Source of the DNA: DATLFS01 sp035540935
GTDB lineage: Bacteria > Actinomycetota > CADDZG01 > WHSQ01
Assembly (NCBI GenBank): GCA_035540935.1
Contig: DATLFS010000042.1
Span: 1 to 10,341, forward strand
Reading direction: 5' to 3'
Length of the DNA: 10,341 nt
Shown here: in pieces, positions 1 to 7,552 of the stretch
How positions within the stretch are numbered: position 1 is the stretch's first letter
Layout: every line of letters starts with the position of its first letter
Made by a program: the position numbers and the translations under genes
The notes under the pieces: model-generated
What the model saw: the letters and a program-made list of their open reading frames with translations, nothing else
Database searches by the model: none
What the model was told of the DNA's origin: nothing

Positions 1-1
1 C

Positions 2-1639
2 TCCGGAACGTTCGCGTTCGCCGAACCCGCCCGCGACCTCGACCGCGATGGCGCCCGGGACGTCTATGCGGTCGCGATGGACTACGAGGTGACGATCGAC
101 TTCGGCCCGGTGCCGATCCTGTTGATGGACATCAGCTACACGGGTGAGACGATCGTCACCGCTCTCTCGGGGCGGCGGGAGAAGGTCCTCTGGGAGAAGA
201 AGTACCCCGACCTAGTCGTGCCGGTCGACGCACGCGTCGGCCGCAAGGGCCGGAACGGAACGCTGATGCTCTACGGCCTGAACACCACGACCGGTCCGAT
301 CGACCAGTGGGAGATCAAGGTGGAGGCCCTCGAGGGTCGCCGCGGCAAGAAGCTCTGGGAGAGGAGCTACCGGACGACGATCGTGGACGCGTACCCGGCG
401 ATCGTCGCCACCGACGCCCCAGTCGGCATCGACGTGTTCGACGGGATGAAGGGCCGCGCCGATGACATCCTCATCGGTCTGACCGACATCGTCTTCGCCG
501 GCGTCGCCTACACCTCCGTCACCCGCGCCGTCGTCATCGACGGACGAACGGGGACCGAGAACGAACATCCCGCCCGCGACGTGGCGGTGAACTGGATCGC
601 GGACCCGTGGGCGGTGCGCGACCTCGACGACGACGGCCGCGACGACTACGTCGTGGCGAACGTCGACTCCGTCGCTTCCGGCGACGAGGGGGCCCCGGAG
701 GTCACCGACATCCTCACGGCGCGCCGAGGCACCGACGGCCGCGACATCTGGACCCGCGGCGGATACGACTTCGAGCAGATCGCGTGGATCTTCCCGCTCC
801 GCGACGTCAACGCGAACGGCGACCCGGATATCGCCGTGAACACCATGCGGGGGTCGAACTACGCGATGCACACATATCTGACCGACGGCGGCGACGGCAT
901 CGCCCGCTGGGACGGGCCCGGCGGATGGCCTTACTCACCCGGCGATATCGACCGCAACGGCTTCCGCGACATCGTCACGAGAGACGTCCATGTCCGGTTC
1001 GGGCAGAACATGATCGCGATGAAGCTGTGGGCGCGAGGTGGCTCGGGGCGAAAGCTGTGGGCGCGCACGTTCCGCACCCGCTACACGCCGGCGCCGGTCT
1101 GCACGAGCATCTGCTTCACGTTCATCATGTCGGGCTTCGGCGAGATCGGCGACCTGGACCGCGACCGCGTCGAGGACTCGTTCGTGCGCCATCAGATCGA
1201 GCACGACCCGGGCGGCCGCGAGACGTTCTTCTACACCGTCGACAACCGGCAAGGGCACTCGTCCAACCACGGCGGCGAGGAACGGTGGCCGCTCTTCGCC
1301 TCCGTCGACGGCCGCGGCGCAGATCTGGCGGACGTGACGCTCACCGCATCCGGCTCCGAGGTGACGGCGCGGCGCGGCCACGGCGCGCCGTCTCAACTCT
1401 GGCGGACGACGCTCGACTTCGACATGCCGATCGTGAAGCAGAAATCGTCCGTGTGGGCGAGGGGCGTCCGGCTCGACCGAGATCGCTGCGCCGAGGTCCT
1501 GCTGACTGTGGCCACGCCGAAGCGGATCGTTCTGGTCGTCCTCGACGGATCCGACGGTTCTGTGTCGTGGCACCGCACGTTGCTCGGTCCCCGGACCGCG
1601 GTTCGCTCCTCCACAGGCTCTACTCCGCTCCCCTGCTGA
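2..1639 (+). CDS. FG-GAP/VCBS-like beta-propeller repeat protein (5' end outside window)
   Basis: The reading frame is open from the left edge, and the residues before the first in-frame ATG (77) already carry a repeat motif (DLDRDG at nt 35), so the gene starts upstream and ATG 77 is not its start. Asp-rich calcium-loop-like motifs recur: DLDDDGRDD (nt 620), DVNANGDPD (803), DIDRNGFRD (944), DLDRDRVED (1151) and a degenerate RLDRDRCAE (1475). Later spacings are about 47-108 residues, near the roughly 60-residue period of FG-GAP/VCBS blades. Between them lie Gly-rich turns followed by Trp, such as GRRGKKLWERSY, GGSGRKLWARTF and GSDGSVSWHRTLLG, which resemble PQQ/WD-type strand ends. This suggests a beta-propeller, usually an exported or surface protein that binds ligands or adhesion partners. 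No signal peptide can be checked because the N-terminus is missing. There is no membrane anchor at the C-terminus, which ends soon after the last repeat in a short Ser/Thr/Pro tail and a Cys. Function is unknown; the repeat fold is moderately sure. Confidence 0.8.
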   Translation, partial: SGTFAFAEPARDLDRDGARDVYAVAMDYEVTIDFGPVPILLMDISYTGETIVTALSGRREKVLWEKKYPDLVVPVDARVGRKGRNGTLMLYGLNTTTGPIDQWEIKVEALEGRRGKKLWERSYRTTIVDAYPAIVATDAPVGIDVFDGMKGRADDILIGLTDIVFAGVAYTSVTRAVVIDGRTGTENEHPARDVAVNWIADPWAVRDLDDDGRDDYVVANVDSVASGDEGAPEVTDILTARRGTDGRDIWTRGGYDFEQIAWIFPLRDVNANGDPDIAVNTMRGSNYAMHTYLTDGGDGIARWDGPGGWPYSPGDIDRNGFRDIVTRDVHVRFGQNMIAMKLWARGGSGRKLWARTFRTRYTPAPVCTSICFTFIMSGFGEIGDLDRDRVEDSFVRHQIEHDPGGRETFFYTVDNRQGHSSNHGGEERWPLFASVDGRGADLADVTLTASGSEVTARRGHGAPSQLWRTTLDFDMPIVKQKSSVWARGVRLDRDRCAEVLLTVATPKRIVLVVLDGSDGSVSWHRTLLGPRTAVRSSTGSTPLPC

Positions 1640-1696
1640 GCGGCCGTTTTCGCGCGCGCAGCGAGGGTATGCGGCCATCGGACGGCATCCCGCCAC

Positions 1697-1704
1697 GAGA
1701 GGAG
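1697..1704 (+). promoter_or_regulatory. Shine-Dalgarno site of the dehydrogenase gene
   Basis: GAGAGGAG lies just upstream of ATG 1709 with an ordinary spacing and is the only clear Shine-Dalgarno site among the starts in this window. It fixes the start of the dehydrogenase, which also begins directly with the nucleotide-binding strand. In the 69-bp gap before it (1640-1708) I see no convincing -35/-10 pair or terminator. Confidence 0.75.
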
Positions 1705-1708
1705 ACGC

Positions 1709-2479
1709 ATGCCCGTTGCCATCGTGACCGGCTCCGACTCCGGGATCGGTGAGGCGACCGCCATCGCGCTCGCGCGCGCCGGCTACGACGTCGGCGTCAC
1801 GTGGCACGAAGACGAGGCGGGAGCGAAGACGACCGCGGAGAAGGTCGCTGCCGCGGGACGCCGCGCCGAGATCCGGCGCCTCGACCTGAGCGACCTGCCG
1901 GACGCGGCCGGGGTGATCGACGAGCTGGCCGAGGCACTCGGCGGCGTGGACGTGCTGGTGAACAACGCGGGGACGAGCCGCATATCGCCGTTCCTCGAGC
2001 TCGACTTCGACGATTGGATGCACACGCTCGACGTCGACCTGAACGGCGCCTTCCTCTGCGCGCAGAAGGCAGCGCGCCGCATGGTCGACGCAGGAAACGG
2101 TGGTCGCATCATCAACGTCACGTCGGTGCACGAGCACGTGCCCCTGCCGAAGTCGTCCGCCTATTGCGCGGCCAAGGGTGGCCTCGGCCTGCTGACGAAA
2201 GTGATGGCGCTCGAGCTCGCCGAGCACGGCATCACCGTCAACGCGATCGCGCCGGGCGAGATCGCCACGCCGATGACCGGGCAAGACGACGTCGACCCGC
2301 GTACCGTGGACCGTCCGGGCATCCCCGCCGGGCGCCCGGGCGACGCCAACGAGATCGCGTCGGCGATCGTCTACCTCTGCAGCGAGGGCGCCGCCTACGT
2401 CACCGGTTCTTCGTTCGTGATCGATGGAGGTCTCATGCTGATGGCTGCGGTACGGAACCTGGAGTGGAAGTCCGAATGA
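1709..2479 (+). CDS. Short-chain dehydrogenase/reductase, YohF-like
   Basis: This 256-residue protein is a complete classical SDR, an NAD(P)-dependent oxidoreductase with a Rossmann fold, expected in the cytoplasm. Visible motifs are the cofactor loop TGSDSGIG (7-14), NNAG (85-88), the catalytic tetrad Asn112, Ser139, Tyr152, Lys156 (YCAAK), and the PG pair after beta-6 (182-183). The stretches VTWHEDEAGAK (30-40) and TSVHEHVPLP (138-147) and the C-terminal GQ/GSSFVIDGG-type segment resemble, from memory, the Escherichia coli YohF group. These enzymes are poorly characterised and the substrate cannot be read from sequence. The start follows a good Shine-Dalgarno site. The stop overlaps the next start by four bases (ATGA at 2476-2479), so translation is probably coupled to the nucleotidyltransferase-BON gene. 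The SDR family is certain, YohF-like placement is likely, and the reaction is unknown. Confidence 0.93.
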   Translation: MPVAIVTGSDSGIGEATAIALARAGYDVGVTWHEDEAGAKTTAEKVAAAGRRAEIRRLDLSDLPDAAGVIDELAEALGGVDVLVNNAGTSRISPFLELDFDDWMHTLDVDLNGAFLCAQKAARRMVDAGNGGRIINVTSVHEHVPLPKSSAYCAAKGGLGLLTKVMALELAEHGITVNAIAPGEIATPMTGQDDVDPRTVDRPGIPAGRPGDANEIASAIVYLCSEGAAYVTGSSFVIDGGLMLMAAVRNLEWKSE

Positions 2480-3321
2480 GCCCGGTACGCGAGGACGTGG
2501 TCGCCGACGCCTTGAGTGATGTGATCGCCGTGCTGAACGAGCTAGACGTGGGATATCTCGCCATCGGCGGCATCGCGACCGCTTTGCGCGGCATCGACAA
2601 GCCGGTGCGCGACATAGACATCTTCCTCCGTGAGGACGACGTGCCCAAGGTTCAGGAAGGCCTTGCCCGCCGCGGCTTCGAAGCGAAGGACCCGGAAGAG
2701 GACTGGCTCGAGAAAGCCACGCGGGACGACGTCCTCGTGGACCTTATCCACCGTGTCGATCAGCGCATCGAGGTCACCGACGAGATGATCGAGCGCGGCG
2801 ACACCGAGCGTGTCCTGGGTACCGAGCTTCGAGTCATCGGTCCTGAAGATCTCATCCTGTCGCTGGCGATCACCGATAAGCCCGACACGCACTATTGGAA
2901 AGATGCGCTCGTCGTGCTCGGCAACTCCGAGATCGACTGGACCTATCTCGAACGGCGCACGACCGAAGACCCGACGCGGATGCTCGCGCTTCTCCTGCAC
3001 GCTCGTGCCTACGACATCGAAGTTCCCGACCACGTGCTCACGAACCTCGTGCGCCGTTGTCCCGAGCTTCAGGTTCACGAAGACGAGGGTTACCTGGCCG
3101 CACGCGCGAAGGAAGCGCTGATCCACGACGAGAGGGTCGGCGAGCCGTCACTCGACATCACGTGCGAGGACGGCACGATCGTCGTGCGGGGGGCGTTGCC
3201 CGCAGAGGATCGCCGTCGAGCGGTCGAAGACGTGCTGCGCGAGCGATTCCCCGACGCGCAGGTACGGAATGAAACGACGGTCGCGGGGGGCTCCGAGCCC
3301 GCCGATACCGAGCGTCTATGA
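2476..3321 (+). CDS. Nucleotidyltransferase-fold protein with C-terminal BON-like domain
   Basis: This 281-residue protein has two parts. Residues about 10-150 look like a nucleotidyltransferase of the broad AbiEii/DUF6036-like group: a GG pair at 31-32 after a helix and strand, the acidic pair Asp46 and Asp48 in RDIDIF, a third acidic residue at Asp89 in VLVDLIH, and PEDLILSL followed by HYWKD (Lys142), as in the family pattern 'EDLI...KD'. Active members transfer nucleotides to protein, RNA or small molecules; the substrate here is unknown. Residues about 212-270 match a BON domain: a short helix with DER, then DITCEDGTIVVRGALP, a helix, and a closing AQVRNETTV strand. BON domains are mostly known from periplasmic or membrane-associated proteins, but no signal peptide or membrane segment is visible here. 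The ATG at 2476 lies in the dehydrogenase stop, with GGAAG (2466-2470) as a possible Shine-Dalgarno site. The stop overlaps the phosphoesterase start (ATGA). The nucleotidyltransferase part is well supported and the BON part is likely. Confidence 0.85.
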   Translation: MSPVREDVVADALSDVIAVLNELDVGYLAIGGIATALRGIDKPVRDIDIFLREDDVPKVQEGLARRGFEAKDPEEDWLEKATRDDVLVDLIHRVDQRIEVTDEMIERGDTERVLGTELRVIGPEDLILSLAITDKPDTHYWKDALVVLGNSEIDWTYLERRTTEDPTRMLALLLHARAYDIEVPDHVLTNLVRRCPELQVHEDEGYLAARAKEALIHDERVGEPSLDITCEDGTIVVRGALPAEDRRRAVEDVLRERFPDAQVRNETTVAGGSEPADTERL

Positions 3322-4034
3322 CCCTTAGGATCGCGGCAGTAGGCGACGTACACGCCGCGGAGGACACGCGCGCCGCCCTCATCGAGGGTTTCGCTCACCT
3401 CGACGACCAGGCGGACGTCTTTCTCCTAGCCGGCGATCTCACCACGCACGGGCGACCGCGGGAACTCGCCGTCTTGCTCGACGCGCTGGAGGGCTCGCGC
3501 GTCCCGAAAGCGGCCGTCCTCGGCAATCACGACTTCCAGAGCGATCTCGCCGACGACCTGCGAACCGATCTTCGGCGCGCCGGGATCCACGTGCTCGACG
3601 GCAACGCCACGACGTTCGAAGTGAACGGGACGACCGTCGGCATCGCCGGAACGCCGGGCTTCGGCGGCGGCTTCGAGGGAGCGAGCGCGAGCGACTTCGG
3701 TGAACCCGAGATGAAAGCCTTCATCCGCCACACCAAGAGGATGGCGTCGCAACTGCGCGACGCGCTCGGCTCCCTCGACACGGACGTGCGGATCGCACTC
3801 CTCCACTACTCGCCGGTCCCCGACACGCTCTCGGGCGAGCGCCTCGAGATCTACCCCTTCCTCGGCAGCTATCTGCTGGCGGAGGTGATCGACGAGTGCG
3901 GCGCCGACCTCGCGCTGCACGGTCACGCGCACGCAGGAAAGGAGCGGGGGGCCACCCCGGGAGGAGTGCCGGTGCGGAACGTCGCCCAGGCGGTGATCCG
4001 ACACTCCTTCCGCGTCTACGAGCTGGACGTGTAG
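3318..4034 (+). CDS. Calcineurin-like metallophosphoesterase
   Basis: This 238-residue protein carries the complete metal-site set of the calcineurin-like phosphoesterase family: Asp10 and His12 (GDVH), Asp40 (AGD), Asn70 and His71 (GNHD), His163 (LLHYSP), and His203/His205 (GHAH). Members hydrolyse phosphomono- or phosphodiesters with two divalent metal ions; the substrate cannot be told from sequence. There is no signal peptide or membrane segment, so it is probably cytoplasmic. It begins inside the stop codon of the nucleotidyltransferase-BON gene (ATGA, 3318-3321) and has no clear Shine-Dalgarno site, which fits translational coupling. The pairing of a putative nucleotide-adding protein with a phosphoesterase suggests, as inference only, that one could add and the other remove a nucleotide or phosphate group. 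The gene ends 17 bp before the stop of a convergent gene. Confidence 0.93.
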   Translation: MTLRIAAVGDVHAAEDTRAALIEGFAHLDDQADVFLLAGDLTTHGRPRELAVLLDALEGSRVPKAAVLGNHDFQSDLADDLRTDLRRAGIHVLDGNATTFEVNGTTVGIAGTPGFGGGFEGASASDFGEPEMKAFIRHTKRMASQLRDALGSLDTDVRIALLHYSPVPDTLSGERLEIYPFLGSYLLAEVIDECGADLALHGHAHAGKERGATPGGVPVRNVAQAVIRHSFRVYELDV

Positions 4035-4051
4035 CAGACGGCCTCTCGCAC

Positions 4052-5881
4052 CTAGCGCTCGCGGATCAGCGCCCAACGGCGGCCGGCGAACCATCCCAGC
4101 TCTACCGGGCGACGCAGGTCGACTTCGTCCGCCGGCAGCACGCGCCACCCCGCGTCGAACCCCGCGGTGCGCATGCGCTCATCCCATGCCTCCGCGAGAT
4201 CGGCGAAGCGGATGCGAAGGTCGTTCCGCTCGGCGCGAGGGTCGTCGAACGACGCAAGCCGCGCCCCGGAGAAGGCGAACAGAAGGAACGCGAGCGCCTC
4301 CGAATCCTCCACCTCGACGACGTCGTCCGCAGACAGATGCGCGGCGGCGCGCCGTAGGAACGCACCGCGCTCCAGTTGCGGACTGCCGAAGACGAAGCCG
4401 GCCTTCTCCTCTCGGATGAGACGGGTCAGGTGGATCGAAGCGAACACGGGTGACACCGCGGCACACGTGAGCAGCGCGGCTATCACAGCGGCTCCGGCGC
4501 GCCCACGCCACCGACCTGCCAACCGGAGGAGTGCGAGCGCGCCGAACACCGCGGCCAGCAGGTGCGCCACCGGCCATACGCGGCCCTGGTGCAGGAGCGT
4601 CGCGTTGCCGGCGACACCCCAGTCGTAGTGCCCCCGCAGGACGGCCACGAGGAGCAACGCTGCGGTCCCCGCCGCACACGCGAGCAGCGGGAGGCGCGAC
4701 GCCTCCCGCGAACGCGCCGCGAGCCAGACGCCCACGATCGCCGCCGGCAGCAGCAAGCCCCACGACCACAGCGCGTCGTCGATGGGCCACTCGACCCCCA
4801 GGCGCGGCGTGACGTTGACGAAGCCGCCGTAGCGAGCGTGGTCGATCGCCGCGGGCAACGCCCACGGAAGAAGGATCACGAATGCCGCGCCGGCTGTCTC
4901 CCCCAGGCGCACGCGGCGGCGCGCAGGAGCCACTATGGCGGCGCATAGCAGCCAGACGGCGCCGTTCAGGAACATCGGGAGGCTGACGAGGCCTGCGAGT
5001 CCGACGGTCGCGCCGGCCGCGAGCCGGTCGCGGCGTTCGTCGGAGCGAGCGGCGTCCAGCAGAAGGACCGCCGCGGCTCCGAGCAGCACGAGTCCGAGCT
5101 CGCGAGGGAAAGCAGGCGGAAGGAGCTCGTAGACCGAGTTGGGTGAGGCGACGACGAGATCGGCGCCGGCTCCCGGCGACCGCGGGCTGGGGAAGAACGC
5201 GGGACGGCCCGTCGAGATCCAACCGAAGCCGCCCACCAGCGACACGAGGGCGGCGGCCGGCCAGCCCGCACGGGGCTCGACGCGCCGCGCCAGGCACGCC
5301 GCAGCGAGCGGGATCCCGACCACGATCAAGACGTGCGTCGCCTCGTGGGCGAGGACCGGGTCGGCGGAGGGAACGAGGCGCGTGGCCGTCGCGAGCAGCG
5401 CGTGGAAACCCCACGGATAGGCGTTGCGCCCGAACTCGGGCGCGGGACCGGAGGGCACGCGTTCGCCCGCGAGGAGCTGCTCGGTCCAGCCGAGATGCCA
5501 CGGAGGATCGCCGGTCCTCAAGCCCGATCCGCCGACGATGCCGGGGCCCACGTAGAGGAGCAAGAGGACCGCGGCGGCCAGCGCGAGCCGGAGCCAGGGC
5601 ACACCGGCGGGGAGCCGCGCCCGCCCGCGATACAGCCCCGCCGCCGCCACCATCGCCGCTGCGGCTGGGACGGGCCACGGCGCGCCGAAGACCGCGCCGC
5701 CTCCCAGCAGGTTGCCGAGCATCAGCACCCACGCGAAGCCGGCGAACCCGACGATGGAGAAGAGCGCCCGCTCCGGCCACTCCCAGAGGCGGAGCCGCGC
5801 CCAGGGCGACGAGGCGAACCAGCCGACCGCCAGAACGGCCGCCACCTGGAGGCCGAGCAGGGCGACGGTCCCGATGCTCAC
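4052..5881 (-). CDS. Polytopic membrane protein, possible GT-C/DUF6541-like glycosyltransferase
   Basis: This 609-residue integral membrane protein starts at GTG 5881, which overlaps the stop of the biotin carboxylase gene by four bases (GTGA). The same frame stays open further upstream, but that part is antisense-like Arg/Gly-rich sequence inside the biotin carboxylase gene. Hydrophobic segments are visible near residues 3-22, 40-60, 70-84, 96-117, 181-198, 262-276, 291-318, 329-346, 374-389, 398-415, 436-454 and 462-482, about 11-12 helices. A loop with DPPWH (Asp125, His129) and YPWGFHALL (155-163) lies after helix 4. An acidic residue in an early outer loop, with a Tyr-Pro-x-Gly-Phe-His motif, recalls GT-C glycosyltransferases and the actinobacterial DUF6541 proteins, which use lipid-linked sugars. 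A charged soluble tail of about 120 residues follows. The family call is from pattern memory and is moderate. Its place as last gene of a leucine-type catabolic operon is unexpected; it may simply share the transcript. Confidence 0.82.
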   Translation of the reverse strand: MSIGTVALLGLQVAAVLAVGWFASSPWARLRLWEWPERALFSIVGFAGFAWVLMLGNLLGGGAVFGAPWPVPAAAAMVAAAGLYRGRARLPAGVPWLRLALAAAVLLLLYVGPGIVGGSGLRTGDPPWHLGWTEQLLAGERVPSGPAPEFGRNAYPWGFHALLATATRLVPSADPVLAHEATHVLIVVGIPLAAACLARRVEPRAGWPAAALVSLVGGFGWISTGRPAFFPSPRSPGAGADLVVASPNSVYELLPPAFPRELGLVLLGAAAVLLLDAARSDERRDRLAAGATVGLAGLVSLPMFLNGAVWLLCAAIVAPARRRVRLGETAGAAFVILLPWALPAAIDHARYGGFVNVTPRLGVEWPIDDALWSWGLLLPAAIVGVWLAARSREASRLPLLACAAGTAALLLVAVLRGHYDWGVAGNATLLHQGRVWPVAHLLAAVFGALALLRLAGRWRGRAGAAVIAALLTCAAVSPVFASIHLTRLIREEKAGFVFGSPQLERGAFLRRAAAHLSADDVVEVEDSEALAFLLFAFSGARLASFDDPRAERNDLRIRFADLAEAWDERMRTAGFDAGWRVLPADEVDLRRPVELGWFAGRRWALIRER

Positions 5882-7545
5882 TCGAGGACGAGGAGGAGCG
5901 TTCCCGCTCCGGTCGCGTCGCCCGGCGCGACCTCGAGCTCCGCGACCACCCCGTCCTTCGGCGCGGTCAGCGTCGTCTCCATCTTCATCGCCTCGAGGAC
6001 CAAGAGAGGATCTCCGGCGGCCACGGCGTCCCCCTCGGCGACAAGGACCTTGACGATCGTCCCCTGCATCGGCGCCAGCACCTCGCCAGCCGCGGGTCCG
6101 CCGTGGACGGCGGCCGAAGCCGACGCGGCCATGGCCGGGTTCCACAGGCGCACCGCCTGCCCTTCGACCAGGAGCACGTCGGTAGCGCCGGCGGACGCGC
6201 TCAGAACCTCGAGCACCCCGCTCTCGACCGTTCGGGTGGTGTGGTCGCCGCGGACGAACGATTCCTCCTCGAGCAGCACGCGATGCGCAGGGATCGTCGT
6301 TGCCACGCCTTCGATGACGAACGAGTCGAGCGCTGCCACCATCCTCGTGCGCGCTTCGTCGCGGGTCTCACCGTGCGTGATCAGCTTCGCTATCAACGAG
6401 TCGTACGCACCCGGGACCTCGTCGCCCTCTCCGTAGCCGGAGTCGATGCGGATCCCGGGCCCCGACGGCTCCACGTAGCGGGTGATGCGACCCGGGGAAG
6501 GAGCGAAGGACAACCCGGGATCCTCCGCGTTGATGCGGCACTCGATCGAGTGACCGGCGGGGGTGAGATCGACTTGCACGAGCGCGATGCCGTCGCCGGA
6601 CGCGATCTCGAGCTGCGCGCGGACCAGGTCGGCGCCGAGCACCTCCTCCGTGACCGTGTGCTCGACCTGAAGGCGCGCGTTCACCTCGAGGAAGTAGAAC
6701 TCGCCTTCGTCGTCGACGAGCATCTCGACGGTGCCCGCGTTCACGTACCCGCACGCCTTCGACAGGCGAACGGCCGCGTCCCCCATCTCCGGAGCGCGCT
6801 CGGACCAGCGCGGCGGGGGCGTCTCCTCGATCAGCTTCTGGTGGCGTCTTTGGAGCGAGCAGTCGCGGACGCCGAGCCACAAGGCGTGGTCGGGACGCGG
6901 CGCGAGGATCTGGACCTCGAGATGCTTGGGCGCGTCGAGGTACTTCTCGACGTAGACGTCCGACGACCCGAAGTAAGCCTGCGCCTCGCGGCGCGCCGCG
7001 GCGAACGCCTCTTCGATCTCGGCTTCGGAACGCACGATCTTCAAGCCACGGCCGCCCCCACCGCCGGCGGCCTTCACCGCGACCGGATATCCGTGCTCGA
7101 CCGCGAAAGCCGCCACGACCTGCACGTCCTCGACCGGCTCGAGCACCCCCGGCACCACCGGTACGCCCGCGCCGGTGGCGATGCGGCGCGCCTGCACCTT
7201 GTCGCCGACGGCGCGGATGACGTCGGGCGGCGGTCCCACCCACACCAGTCCGGCGTCGACGACCGCCTCGGCGAAGTCGCCGTTCTCCGAGAGGAAGCCG
7301 TAGCCGGGATGCACTGCCTCCGCGCCGCTGGCGCGCGCTGCGTCGAGGATGCGGGAGACGTTCAGGTAGGTCTCGGCGGGAGCGACCCCCGGCAGATGCA
7401 CGGCCTCGGTAGCCGCCGCGACGTGCCGCGACCTTTCGTCGACATCCGAGTAAACGGCGACACAATCGACCCCGAGCGATCGGCAGGTGCGTGCGATGCG
7501 CACCGCGATCTCTCCGCGGTTGGCTATGAGGATCTTGGAGAACAC
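5878..7545 (-). CDS. Acyl-CoA carboxylase alpha subunit (biotin carboxylase + biotin carrier), probably methylcrotonyl-CoA carboxylase
   Basis: This 555-residue protein carboxylates its own biotin using ATP and bicarbonate and passes the carboxyl group to the beta subunit (the gene at 9270-10341). The biotin carboxylase part (about 1-445) begins with ILIANRGEIAVR. It has Lys116 and Lys158, the ATP-grasp glycine loop GGGGGRG (161-167), RDCS (227-230) and the signature EVNARLQVEH (287-296). The biotinyl domain (about 487-555) carries EAMKME with the biotin-accepting Lys521. Only about 40 residues separate the two parts, so the BT domain that joins alpha and beta in long methylcrotonyl- and propionyl-CoA carboxylases is absent or very reduced. 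The length is nearer the short actinobacterial AccA type. The start is GTG 7545; an in-frame TAG lies two codons upstream and no Shine-Dalgarno site is visible. Neighbours suggest methylcrotonyl-CoA as substrate (equivalent to LiuD); propionyl-, acetyl- or geranyl-CoA are alternatives. Confidence 0.95.
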   Translation of the reverse strand: MFSKILIANRGEIAVRIARTCRSLGVDCVAVYSDVDERSRHVAAATEAVHLPGVAPAETYLNVSRILDAARASGAEAVHPGYGFLSENGDFAEAVVDAGLVWVGPPPDVIRAVGDKVQARRIATGAGVPVVPGVLEPVEDVQVVAAFAVEHGYPVAVKAAGGGGGRGLKIVRSEAEIEEAFAAARREAQAYFGSSDVYVEKYLDAPKHLEVQILAPRPDHALWLGVRDCSLQRRHQKLIEETPPPRWSERAPEMGDAAVRLSKACGYVNAGTVEMLVDDEGEFYFLEVNARLQVEHTVTEEVLGADLVRAQLEIASGDGIALVQVDLTPAGHSIECRINAEDPGLSFAPSPGRITRYVEPSGPGIRIDSGYGEGDEVPGAYDSLIAKLITHGETRDEARTRMVAALDSFVIEGVATTIPAHRVLLEEESFVRGDHTTRTVESGVLEVLSASAGATDVLLVEGQAVRLWNPAMAASASAAVHGGPAAGEVLAPMQGTIVKVLVAEGDAVAAGDPLLVLEAMKMETTLTAPKDGVVAELEVAPGDATGAGTLLLVLE

Positions 7546-7552
7546 GGGCTAG

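Noticed and set aside
77..79. ATG as start of the propeller gene
   Set aside because: The same frame is open upstream and encodes a repeat motif (DLDRDG at nt 35).
1640..1708. Promoter or terminator in the gap before the dehydrogenase
   Set aside because: No -35/-10 pair with good matches, and the only stem (GGCCG/CGGCC) is 5 bp with a large loop.
607..1752. 381-codon plus-strand frame inside the propeller gene
   Set aside because: Arg/Pro-rich translation typical of a shifted frame; the overlapping frame has repeat motifs.
2476..3321. AbiEii-type toxin of a toxin-antitoxin pair
   Set aside because: There is no small antitoxin or AbiEi-like gene next to it; the neighbours are an SDR and a phosphoesterase.
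4055..4072. Inverted repeat GCGCT/AGCGC as a terminator
   Set aside because: Only 5 bp of stem, no T-run on either side, and it lies in the coding end of the membrane protein.
5882..6145. N-terminal extension of the membrane protein into the biotin carboxylase gene
   Set aside because: The extension is Arg/Gly-rich and overlaps the conserved biotinyl domain. The GTG at 5881 in a GTGA overlap gives a protein starting directly with a hydrophobic helix.
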